DNA of 64,000 bases from the NCBI GenBank assembly GCA_963794745.1, contig CAWCEZ010000010.1:1-64000 (forward strand). The letters run 5' to 3'. The notes beneath the pieces are model-generated. The model saw nothing but the letters and a program-made list of their open reading frames with translations, searched no databases and was not told the origin of the DNA. The position numbers were made by a program, and so were the translations under genes. Source of the stretch: Fen-671 sp963794745. Lineage in GTDB: Bacteria > Actinomycetota > Acidimicrobiia > Acidimicrobiales > Palsa-688. This document shows, one piece after another, positions 31,371 to 39,400 of this stretch. Position 1 is the first letter of the stretch; each line of letters opens with the position of its first letter.

Positions 31371-32853
31371 GTGAGCGCACAACCGCCAACCATTGCCATC
31401 GTCGGAGCAGGCGCTGGCGGCGTGCTGGCCGCTGTGCAGCTGCTGGACACCCCCGGCGCCTCTGCGCGCCTGCTCCTGGTCGAACGCTCCGGCAAAACGG
31501 GACGGGGGGTCGCATTCTCGACGGACCTCCGGAGCCACCTGCTAAACGTCCCGGCAGCGTCGATGAGCGCACTCGAACGCGACCCAGGGCACTTCGTTCG
31601 CTGGCTTGGCGCGAAGGGATCCCCGAATGCTCAGGACGACTTCGTACCCCGCCGCCTCTTCGGCCAATACCTGAGCGAAACGCTACTGTCCTGGGCCCAT
31701 CTTCGCCACGACGACCTGGTCGAAATTGCGCGCGACGAAGTCGTCGACGTCGACGCGGCGCGGGCGGTCCCACCCTGCTGTTCACCGGGCGGCAACCCGT
31801 CAGTGTGGACGCCGTGGTCCTGGCCACGGGTATCCTCCCGCCGAGGTGGCCGCGCGACTTGGGGACGTTGCAAGACAACGAGCGCTGCGTTTCGGACCCA
31901 TGGGAACCCGGCGTACTCGACCAGGTTGGCCCCGCAGATACCGTGACATTGCTCGGGACAGGCCTTACGGCGGTCGACGTGTTGCTCGCGCTGGCGGAGA
32001 AGGGTCACCACGGGAGCATCCGTGCGATTTCCCGTCACGGGCTACTACCGAGAGCTCACCTGAGCGGTCCCCAACCCAGCGCGACGACCGGGAACGCTCC
32101 CTTGGGGCTCGGTTCCCTCGACGTCGGTTCGCTGGAGGTCGGTGATAGGCGCACCAGGCTGTTGCTTCATCGGTTCCGTGACACAGTCGCCGAACAAGAG
32201 GCCCGCGGCGGTGACTGGCGGGCCATTGTCGAATTGCTACGACCTCGGACGCAGGAACTCTGGCAGTCTTTGCCGCCCGAAGAACAGCTGCGTTTCCGCA
32301 GGCATGTCGAACGTTTTTGGAACGTGCACCGTCACCGGATGGCGCCGGCGGTGGCAGAACAGGTCGACCAGCTCCGTGATGCCGGCACTTTCCGCTCTCT
32401 CGCCGGGCGCATCTTGGCTCTGCGGCCGTTTCAGACCGGGCTCGAGTTACAGGTGAAACTTCCCTCGAACCAGCGACCGTACCGGTGGGAGACGGACTGG
32501 TTGGTCAATTGCACCGGGCCGGGTACCTTTGCGTTCACCGACGACCGGATCTTCGCTCAGAACCTCCGAAAGCGGGGTTTGGCCCGTCCGGGCCACCTCG
32601 GCACCGGCATCGACACCGACGCCGGCGGGCGTGTCATCGCCGCTTCAGGGCGGCCGAGCGAATGGATGTGGGCACTCGGGTCGCTCCGCCAGGGCCAATT
32701 GCTCGAAAGTACCGCCGTGCCCGAGATCAGGGCACAGGCACAAGAAATAGCGACGGCCATAAGCGGCTACTTAGCGGGAAAGGCTTCGCGCCGGGCTCGA
32801 CCGATGACGACCACGGGGGCGATAGCAACCGCCGTACCGTGCACGTCTCCTAG
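31371..32853 (+). CDS. FAD/NAD(P)-binding oxidoreductase, YdhS-like (frameshifted)
   Basis: About 490 residues. The N-terminal FAD-binding motif is IAIVGAGAGGVLAAVQLL, then GRGVAFSTDLRSHLLNVPAASMSALERDP, a pattern typical of YdhS-like FAD-NAD(P)-binding proteins. After a frame change near 31790, VDAVVLATGILPPRWP and a second Rossmann-like TVTLLGTGLTAVDVLLAL follow, then a C-terminal NCTGPGTFAF. The 3' end is unclear. The current frame runs to 33049, overlapping the next gene, while another frame gives a stop at 32851-32853, which I prefer. Start GTG 31371. The substrate is unknown. The sulfur-gene context makes a role in thiol or sulfur redox possible but unproven. Confidence 0.72.
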
Positions 32854-33030
32854 TCATCTCAGGTCCCAGCGGTACATCTCACCTCCCCGGACCGCCACGT
32901 CACCCCCACCGGTTCTCGCAATGGCTGGGATCGGAGGTGGTCAGAGTCATCGGACCGCAACCGTCCAACTAACCGAGCCCGTCGAGGGTTACGACAAGCA
33001 CGGGCTTCGGTGGCAAGATGACCCTGGACA

Positions 33031-34692
33031 ATGCCGATTGCTCACATAGACGTACTTATCAACGTGCCACCGGCCGAGCCGCCGTACTGGCTTACGGCAC
33101 GGTCCAAGCGCGTAGTGAACCTGGCTGAGGCTTTCCTGCCACCGGCGACCCTGGCCGAGGTGCGCGCCAGGATCCCGCGGCTGGTCGCGGTGTTCGGTAC
33201 CGGGGCGCCAACCGCGATCGTTGCTACCCACCTCCATGAAGCCGGTATCCCGCTGGTGTTGGTCACCGATGACGCGACCGTGGAGGCTCCCGGCATCGAA
33301 GTGCTCCCGGCAACCGACCCCGGCCACCCCATGGAAGTCACCGACAGCCTGCTCGACCTGGTGGGCGAGACGCCGCTGCTGGCCCTGCACCGCACAGGGC
33401 GCGACCTCGCCTGCCACCTGCTTGCCAAACTCGAGTACATGAACCCGGGCGGGAGCGTAAAGGACCGCCCCGCCATCGCGATGATCGTTGCTGCCGAAAG
33501 AGACGGCAAGCTCCTGCCGGGTGGCACCATCGTCGAACCCACGTCCGGCAACACGGGCGTCGGCCTGGCCATCGTGGCTGCCCTGCGCGGGTACCACTGC
33601 GTCTTCACGATGCCGGACAAGATCGCCTCTGAGAAAATGCAACTGCTGCGCGCCTACGGCGCCGAGGTGATCGTGTGCCCCACGGCGGTGGCCCCGGAGC
33701 ACCCCGAGTCCTACTACTCGGTGGCCGACCGGGTCACGGCTTCGACCCCAGGCGCCTTCCAGCCCAACCAGTACCGGAACCCCGAGAACCCGGCTTCGCA
33801 TTACCGCTCGACTGGCCCGGAGATTTGGCGGCAGACGGCGCACCGGGTCACCCACCTTGTCGCCAGCATCGGGACCGGCGGGACGATCAGCGGGGCCGGC
33901 CGCTACCTGAAGGAGCAGGACCCCAGCATCCAGGTAATCGGTGCGGACCCCGAGGGCTCGGTGTACTCCGGGGGCGGCGGGCGTCCTTACCTGGTCGAGG
34001 GGATCGGCGAGGATTTCTGGCCCACCACCTACGACCCGAGCGTTATCGACCGGGTAATCGCCGTGCCCGACGCCCACTCGTTCGCAACTGCTCGCCGTGC
34101 CACCCGCGAAGAGGGCCTCCATCTGGGCGGGTCGGGCGGGACCGCGATATGGGCCGCCCTCGAAGTTGGACGCGACCTCGGGCCGGACGCCGTGGTCGTC
34201 GTCCTGCTGCCGGACTCGGGACGGGGCTATCTGTCCAAGCTGTACAACGACGCCTGGATGGCAGACCACGGGTTCCTCCAGGCGGCCGGGCCGACCGTGG
34301 GTAACGTACTGGCCCAGAAAAGCGCTGCCCTGCCGCCGCTCGTCCACGTCCACCCGGACGAGACGGTGCGGGCAGTGATCGCCCTTCTCCGCGAGTTCGA
34401 GGTGTCCCAGGTCCCAGTGGTCAAGGCCGAGCCGCCGCTGTCGCTCGCCGAAGTCGTCGGATCGGTGACTGACCGGGCTCTCCTCGAGCGAGCTCTCGGC
34501 GACCCGGCACTAATGGAGCAGCCGGTTTCGCTCATCATGGGGCCACCTTTACCGACCATCGGCACGGGCGAAACGATCGACCAGGTAGCGGCACGGCTCA
34601 AGGACAGTTCGGCGGTGTTGGCGCTCGACCGGGGCCATCCCGTCGGCATCCTCACCCGTTCAGACCTCCTCGCCTACCTTGCCCGCCAATGA
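33031..34692 (+). CDS. cbs: Cystathionine beta-synthase with an unusual N-terminal extension
   Basis: 553 residues, about 95 longer than usual CBS. The PLP-dependent core begins at MEVTDSLLDLVGETPLLAL (residue 101). It has the Schiff-base lysine in NPGGSVKDRPA, phosphate-binding EPTSGNTGVGLA and SIGTGGTISG. A C-terminal pair of CBS regulatory motifs ends HPVGILTRSDLLAYL. Residues 1-100 contain AVFGTGAPTAIVATHLHEAGIPLVLV, which resembles the second half of a rhodanese domain without its cysteine. The ORF is intact through the junction, so a fusion is plausible. ATG 33331 could instead be the true start. It condenses homocysteine and serine to cystathionine in reverse transsulfuration. Confidence 0.87.
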   Translation: MPIAHIDVLINVPPAEPPYWLTARSKRVVNLAEAFLPPATLAEVRARIPRLVAVFGTGAPTAIVATHLHEAGIPLVLVTDDATVEAPGIEVLPATDPGHPMEVTDSLLDLVGETPLLALHRTGRDLACHLLAKLEYMNPGGSVKDRPAIAMIVAAERDGKLLPGGTIVEPTSGNTGVGLAIVAALRGYHCVFTMPDKIASEKMQLLRAYGAEVIVCPTAVAPEHPESYYSVADRVTASTPGAFQPNQYRNPENPASHYRSTGPEIWRQTAHRVTHLVASIGTGGTISGAGRYLKEQDPSIQVIGADPEGSVYSGGGGRPYLVEGIGEDFWPTTYDPSVIDRVIAVPDAHSFATARRATREEGLHLGGSGGTAIWAALEVGRDLGPDAVVVVLLPDSGRGYLSKLYNDAWMADHGFLQAAGPTVGNVLAQKSAALPPLVHVHPDETVRAVIALLREFEVSQVPVVKAEPPLSLAEVVGSVTDRALLERALGDPALMEQPVSLIMGPPLPTIGTGETIDQVAARLKDSSAVLALDRGHPVGILTRSDLLAYLARQ

Positions 34693-34716
34693 ACGGCCCG
34701 CCACTGAAGGCCGCCA

Positions 34717-35886
34717 GTGACGGGCCCTGGCACTGGCGGCACCGAGCCCTTGGGCTTTGAGTCGTTGGCGGTTCACGCCGGTCAACCTCCCGACTCGAGC
34801 ACGGGCGCAGTCGTGACGCCCATCTTCCAGACCTCGACCTACGCCCAGTCGGGTGTTGGCCAACACCTGGGCTACGACTACAGCCGTACCGCCAACCCGA
34901 CCCGCAGCGCCCTACAGCAGTGCCTGGCGGCGCTGGAGGGAGCCGCTCACGGCCTGGCCTTCGCCAGCGGGATGGCGGCTGCGGACGCGTTGCTACGACA
35001 GCTGCACCCCGGTGACCACCTTGTCATCCCCGACGACGCCTACGGAGGGACGTACCGGCTCGTATCCGGCATCCACGCACGTTCGGGAGTCGTGTTCTCG
35101 CCGGTCGCTACCGACAACCTCGCATCGCTTGAGCAGGCGTTCACTGAAAAAACCCGCATGGTATGGGTGGAAAGCCCTTCTAACCCGCTACTGCGGGTCA
35201 TCGACATCTCCGCGGTGGCTGAGCTCAGCCACCGCCACGGCGCCATGCTCGTGGTCGACAACACCTTCGCCACCCCCTACCTGCAGCAACCCCTAAGCCT
35301 CGGCGCCGACGCCGTCGTGCACTCAACTACGAAGTACTTGGGCGGGCACAGCGACGTGGTCGGAGGCTTCATCGCTACCTCTGATGACGACCTCGCCGCC
35401 CGGCTCGCCTTCGTACAGAACTCGGCTGGCGCCGTCCCCGGCCCGTTCGACTGTTTCTTAGTCCTGAGAGGCATCAAGACCCTCGCTGTGCGGATGGAAC
35501 GCCATTGCACGAACGCCGAGGCGGTCGTCGAGCTCCTCGTGCTGCACCCTGGCGTCGACCAGGTTTACTACCCAGGGCTGCCGACCCACCCCGGCCACGA
35601 CATTGCCGGGCGCCAAATGCGCCGCTTCGGGGGGATGGTCTCCTTCACGCTCCACCAAGGCGAGGACGCGGCTCTGGCTGTGGCCGGTGCCACTCGCTTG
35701 TTTACCCTGGCCGAGTCCTTGGGGGCGGTCGAGTCGCTCATCGAGCACCCCCACCGGATGACCCACGCTTCGGTGGTCGGCTCCCCTCTCGCAGTTGACC
35801 CGGCCCTGGTCCGGCTGTCCGTAGGCATCGAAACTGCGGACGACCTGCTGAGGGATCTCAGCCAAGCGCTGGAGCCTTTCGCCTGA
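34717..35886 (+). CDS. metB: Cystathionine gamma-synthase / gamma-lyase
   Basis: 389 residues, normal for the Cys/Met metabolism PLP family. Key motifs are FESLAVHAGQPPD, DYSRTANPTRSALQ, the cofactor-stacking region FASGMAAADAL, VDNTFATPYLQQP, and the PLP lysine in STTKYLGGHSD. The GTG at 34717 starts 24 bases after cbs, so both are probably co-transcribed. Next to CBS, the gamma-lyase activity (cystathionine to cysteine) is as likely as the synthase, and sequence motifs here do not separate the two. The metB symbol is therefore a family label. Confidence 0.87.
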   Translation: MTGPGTGGTEPLGFESLAVHAGQPPDSSTGAVVTPIFQTSTYAQSGVGQHLGYDYSRTANPTRSALQQCLAALEGAAHGLAFASGMAAADALLRQLHPGDHLVIPDDAYGGTYRLVSGIHARSGVVFSPVATDNLASLEQAFTEKTRMVWVESPSNPLLRVIDISAVAELSHRHGAMLVVDNTFATPYLQQPLSLGADAVVHSTTKYLGGHSDVVGGFIATSDDDLAARLAFVQNSAGAVPGPFDCFLVLRGIKTLAVRMERHCTNAEAVVELLVLHPGVDQVYYPGLPTHPGHDIAGRQMRRFGGMVSFTLHQGEDAALAVAGATRLFTLAESLGAVESLIEHPHRMTHASVVGSPLAVDPALVRLSVGIETADDLLRDLSQALEPFA

Positions 35887-35903
35887 GCGGGGGCGATGCA
35901 GCG

Positions 35904-36920
35904 GTGGCCCCGAACGGGAGAGCTCCAAACGGCGCGGCACCAGAGGCGGAGCCCCTGCCGGGCAGGCTCAGGCGACTGGCCGAGGAGCTCGCTGAAAGTG
36001 GCCTGCGCCCGGGGCGGAGCGGGGCCGCCCTGCAGGTACTGGTGGAAGAGATCGACCACGCGCTACGCCCTCCCGTCCACGAACGCCGGGTCTCGAGCGG
36101 CGGAACGGTGCTGGACCCGATGTCGGACCCGGCCACCTGGGCGGCAGGGACCCAGCTCGAAATCTTCCGCAAGCCATTGGGCCTACAACCTCTGCCCGCC
36201 GCCCGTCGCTTCGCCGACGGGCTATCCAGCTGGCTGCTGAGGCGCACCGACGGGCCGAGCGAGTGGCTGATCTACGACCGACCAGCAGGCTCCGAGCGGG
36301 ACCTGGTGGTTATGGCGGACGTGCTGCAAGCAACGGTAGTCCAGCGTCACCCGTCCGGATCCGTGCGTGTAGTAGGCGACTTCGGCGTGCTGCGCTGGGA
36401 GGGGATCAGCTGGCACCTGGAGCCTCCCGTAAGCGGTTGGGTCGATGCGGTCATCGACGGCGAGGCCTCCGGGGACCGCGCCGTGCTCGAGGCCATGCTC
36501 GAGTTCGCCGTGCACGACCTCGGATCGATGGGTATCGGTTCGTTGCTTATCTACAGGCCCGGACCGGCGCCCGGTCCCCCGGTAGAAGAACGCCTGCCGA
36601 CACCGCCTCCGCTCCAGGTACGCCGCGCCGTTCACCTGGCTCCCCTGCGCCACGCGTTAGCCCAGGTGGACGGCGCCGCCATCTTCGATGCCGAAGGAGT
36701 TTTGCGACGGCTCGGCGTACGGCTCGTCCCAAGTAAGGCGGCCGAGGCGACGGTCGAAGCCCTGGGGGGCACCCGGCACACCTCGGCTCGGCGTTACAGC
36801 TATGACGACCCTCTCGCCACCGTGATAGTTGTCAGTGAGGACGGCCCGGTCTCGGTGCTGCGTAACGGAGCGGTCCAACCGGTACCGCTGTCGGCCAGGC
36901 ACACTCCGCCGCTTACGTAG
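35904..36920 (+). CDS. Diadenylate cyclase-like (DisA_N domain) protein, divergent
   Basis: 338 residues. An N-terminal part of about 210 residues is of no recognised family. The C-terminal third resembles the DisA_N/DAC fold: HDLGSMGIGSLLIY, then VDGAAIFDAEG (DGA at residues 256-258) and GTRHTSARRYSYDDPLATVIVVSEDGPVSVL. In diadenylate cyclases DGA and RHR bind ATP about 33 residues apart. Here the spacing is 35 and the second motif is RHT (291-293). This suggests a c-di-AMP synthase variant or a nucleotide-binding relative. It starts at GTG 35904, 17 bases after metB, so may share that transcript. Cytoplasmic, with no signal or membrane segment. Confidence 0.7.
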   Translation: MAPNGRAPNGAAPEAEPLPGRLRRLAEELAESGLRPGRSGAALQVLVEEIDHALRPPVHERRVSSGGTVLDPMSDPATWAAGTQLEIFRKPLGLQPLPAARRFADGLSSWLLRRTDGPSEWLIYDRPAGSERDLVVMADVLQATVVQRHPSGSVRVVGDFGVLRWEGISWHLEPPVSGWVDAVIDGEASGDRAVLEAMLEFAVHDLGSMGIGSLLIYRPGPAPGPPVEERLPTPPPLQVRRAVHLAPLRHALAQVDGAAIFDAEGVLRRLGVRLVPSKAAEATVEALGGTRHTSARRYSYDDPLATVIVVSEDGPVSVLRNGAVQPVPLSARHTPPLT

Positions 36921-37149
36921 TCGTCGTGGGCAAAGGTCTCGAACACGTGGGTGGTGGTGGCCCCCGAGCGCCTCGGCCGGGCCGGTCGGGCCATGGCCAG
37001 GCCACCTTCTTGATTGCCCGCCCGCCTGTAGTGGCCGCCTGCTCCGGTAGGGTGGTCAAAGATCCTCGGTCAGGCCCTAGTTGGGCTGGGTGGTGGCGGC
37101 CGCCCGTTTGGTTTCGACTCAACCGAGCCACAGCGAGGAGCCCCCGTAC

Positions 37150-38334
37150 GTGAGCGTTGCCGCAACGCCCGGAATTTTGTCCTTCCCGCGCCGCCATGGG
37201 CGGCTTTACGGCATTCTTAGTACCTACCCGCCGACCCAGTGTGGCCTGGCCACTTTCAGCGCCGCCCTGACCCGAGGCCTTGAAATGAACGGGGCCGCAG
37301 TGGGTATTGTCCGCGTCGGCGACGGGACGACCTCGCCCGACCCGCGAATACTCGCTCAGCTGGACAACGGTGACCCCGCCTCCGTGGCGGAGGCGACCGA
37401 GGCGCTCGGCACCTGCGACGTTGCGATGGTGCAGCACGACTACGGCTTGTACGGCGGAGCCGACGGTGACGAGGTGCTCGAGATAGTCCGCGGGCTGAGC
37501 GTCCCGTCCATCGTCGTCGCCCACACCGTGCTCGTCGAACCGACCCTCCACCAAAGGCAGGTGCTGGAAGAGATCGTGTCCGCCGCCAGCGCCGTAGTGG
37601 TCATGGCCCAGACGGCGGCCCGGCGGCTGTGCACCCGCTTCGACGTCGACCCTTCGAAGGTGACCGTGATCAACCACGGGGCGGCCAGCGCCGACCCGTC
37701 ATACCGACCTGCTCGTGCGAGTCGCCCGATGCTGCTGAGCTGGGGCTTGTTCGGCCCGGGCAAGGGCATCGAGTGGGCCATCGACGCCATGGCGGGCCTA
37801 AAGGACCTATCGCCCCGGCCACGTTATGTCGTGGCGGGCCGCACCCATCCCAAGGTCGTTTCCTCCCAAGGCGAGGTGTACCGGGACATGCTGGTGGAAC
37901 GGTCCTGGGCGCAAGGGGTGGCCAATTCAGTGACCTTCGACTCCACCTACCGGGACGTCCTTTCGCTGACCCATCTGATACAGGACTCGACCATCGTCGT
38001 GCTGCCGTACGATTCCCGCGACCAGGTCACCTCCGGCGTGCTCGTGGACGCGCTCGCAGCCGGTAGGCCCGTGGTGGCGACCGCCTTTCCACACGCCGTG
38101 GAGCTGCTGGCCAGCGGTGCCGGGCTCGTCGTGCCGCACGAGGACCCCACGGCTCTCAGCAACGCGTTGAGGCGGGTCCTTACCGAGCCCGGCCTGGCCG
38201 CGTCGATGGAGCGCGAGGCGGCCCGCCTGAGCCCCGCTTTCAGTTGGCCCTCGGTGGCGAGCCAGTACGCACGCCTCGCCGACGAGATCCTCGACGAACG
38301 GTCCCTAGCCCACTCCCAGGCCCTACCCGTGTGA
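37150..38334 (+). CDS. Glycosyltransferase family 4-like protein
   Basis: 394 residues from GTG 37150, preceded by GAGGAG. The N-terminal GT-B domain starts YGILSTYPPTQCGLATFSAALTRGL and contains VAMVQHDYGLYGG. The C-terminal donor-binding domain has LLSWGLFGPGKGIEWAIDA and, near the end, LPYDSRDQVTSGVLVDALAAGRPVVAT, the usual E/D-x7-E region of GT4 enzymes with a changed first residue. Its stop overlaps the next gene's GTG (GTGA). With the toroid protein and GH130-like enzyme it forms a trio. Probably transfers a mannose- or glucose-type sugar, acceptor unknown. Confidence 0.83.
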   Translation: MSVAATPGILSFPRRHGRLYGILSTYPPTQCGLATFSAALTRGLEMNGAAVGIVRVGDGTTSPDPRILAQLDNGDPASVAEATEALGTCDVAMVQHDYGLYGGADGDEVLEIVRGLSVPSIVVAHTVLVEPTLHQRQVLEEIVSAASAVVVMAQTAARRLCTRFDVDPSKVTVINHGAASADPSYRPARASRPMLLSWGLFGPGKGIEWAIDAMAGLKDLSPRPRYVVAGRTHPKVVSSQGEVYRDMLVERSWAQGVANSVTFDSTYRDVLSLTHLIQDSTIVVLPYDSRDQVTSGVLVDALAAGRPVVATAFPHAVELLASGAGLVVPHEDPTALSNALRRVLTEPGLAASMEREAARLSPAFSWPSVASQYARLADEILDERSLAHSQALPV

Positions 38335-39377
38335 CTTCCCCCCCGCCAAGCTTTGCCCACCTGCAACGGATGACCGACGAACGGGCCACGTTCGAGCATG
38401 CCGACCACACCGTTCCCCGTACCGAACACGGTTACTGCACCGACGACATGGCCCGCGTCCTGGTCGTGGCCAGCCGCGAGCCTGAGCCCGATCAGCAGGT
38501 AAAGGACCTAGCGGCTAAGGCGCTCCGATTCGTCACGCAAGCTCAGGGCAGCAAGGGTGACTTCTTGAACCGCAGGGGCTCCCAGGGGCAGTGGTCTGGT
38601 AAGCACAGCGTCGAAGATTGCTGGGGCCGGAGCCTGTGGGGCCTCGGCACCGCCGTCGCCGGCAGCCCCGACGAAACGGTACGCCAGGTCGCTCTTGCGC
38701 ATTTTGAGCGAGGCGCCCGGCAACGTTCGCCATGGGGCCGCTCAATGGCCTTCGCCGCTCTCGGCGCCCACGAGGTCCTAATGGCCCGTCCGGGCAACCG
38801 CGCCGCCCTCGACCTGCTCGGTGCGACCGCCGAAGTCTTGGGGAACGTTTCAAGTGCCGGCTCCGGTGCCTCGTGGCAATGGCCGGAAGCTCGCCTTCGC
38901 TACGCCAACGCCGTGGTGCCTGAGTCGATGATGGTGGTAGGCGCGGCCCTGGGCCGCCAACGCCTAGTCGACCAGGGCGCCGCTCTACTTGCGTGGCTCC
39001 TCGACCACGAGACCAACGACGGGCACCTGTCGGTGACCCCGGTTGGCGGGAGCGGGCCGCGGGGCCGGCGGCCCGCCTTCGACCAACAGCCCATCGAGGT
39101 TGCGGCACTCGCGGATGCCTGCGCTCGCGCAGCCGTTCTCATCCCAGATGAGCGTTGGGTGCGCGGCGTCGACAGTGCTGTTGCATGGTTCCTGGGCGAC
39201 AACGATGCAGGGGCCCTCATGTGGGACCCCGCCACCGGAGGGGGCTACGACGGGCTCCGTGCCGACGGGCCCAACCTCAACCAGGGGGCCGAGTCGACTT
39301 TGGCGTTGATCTCCACCTTGCAGCACGGCCACCGGCTGGCGCAGCACGGCCACCGGCTGGCCCGGTCGCTCCATTGA
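38331..39377 (+). CDS. Alpha/alpha-toroid glycosyltransferase-associated protein
   Basis: 348 residues starting at GTG 38331, overlapping the glycosyltransferase stop. It is rich in short helices with Trp and Gly (EDCWGRSLWGLGTAVAG, SPWGRSMAFAALGAHEVL, RLRYANAVVPESMMVVGAAL, DQQPIEVAALADACARA). The pattern resembles (alpha/alpha)6-barrel glycoside-processing proteins. The acidic NLNQGAESTLAL near the C-terminus is a likely conserved site. It has no signal peptide. Gene fusion or pairing of such proteins with GT4 and GH130 enzymes suggests it handles the oligosaccharide product. The C-terminus carries a 21-base tandem duplication. Function inferred only from context. Confidence 0.65.
   Translation: MTSPPPSFAHLQRMTDERATFEHADHTVPRTEHGYCTDDMARVLVVASREPEPDQQVKDLAAKALRFVTQAQGSKGDFLNRRGSQGQWSGKHSVEDCWGRSLWGLGTAVAGSPDETVRQVALAHFERGARQRSPWGRSMAFAALGAHEVLMARPGNRAALDLLGATAEVLGNVSSAGSGASWQWPEARLRYANAVVPESMMVVGAALGRQRLVDQGAALLAWLLDHETNDGHLSVTPVGGSGPRGRRPAFDQQPIEVAALADACARAAVLIPDERWVRGVDSAVAWFLGDNDAGALMWDPATGGGYDGLRADGPNLNQGAESTLALISTLQHGHRLAQHGHRLARSLH
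39321..39362 (+). repeat. 21-base tandem duplication at the toroid protein C-terminus
   Basis: Two adjacent 21-base units (39321-39341 and 39342-39362) differ only in the last base. They encode a repeated HGHRLA just before the stop. It adds seven residues in frame, probably a recent slippage event. Confidence 0.7.
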
Positions 39378-39400
39378 CCACGCCGAGCCGAGCCGGGAAC

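Noticed and set aside
32854..33030. Possible SAM or other riboswitch before cystathionine beta-synthase
   Set aside because: No recognisable riboswitch consensus or conserved paired elements; the interval may also be read-through of the upstream gene.
32989..34353. 454-residue minus-strand open frame
   Set aside because: Exactly opposite cystathionine beta-synthase, composition typical of an antisense shadow, no ribosome-binding site.
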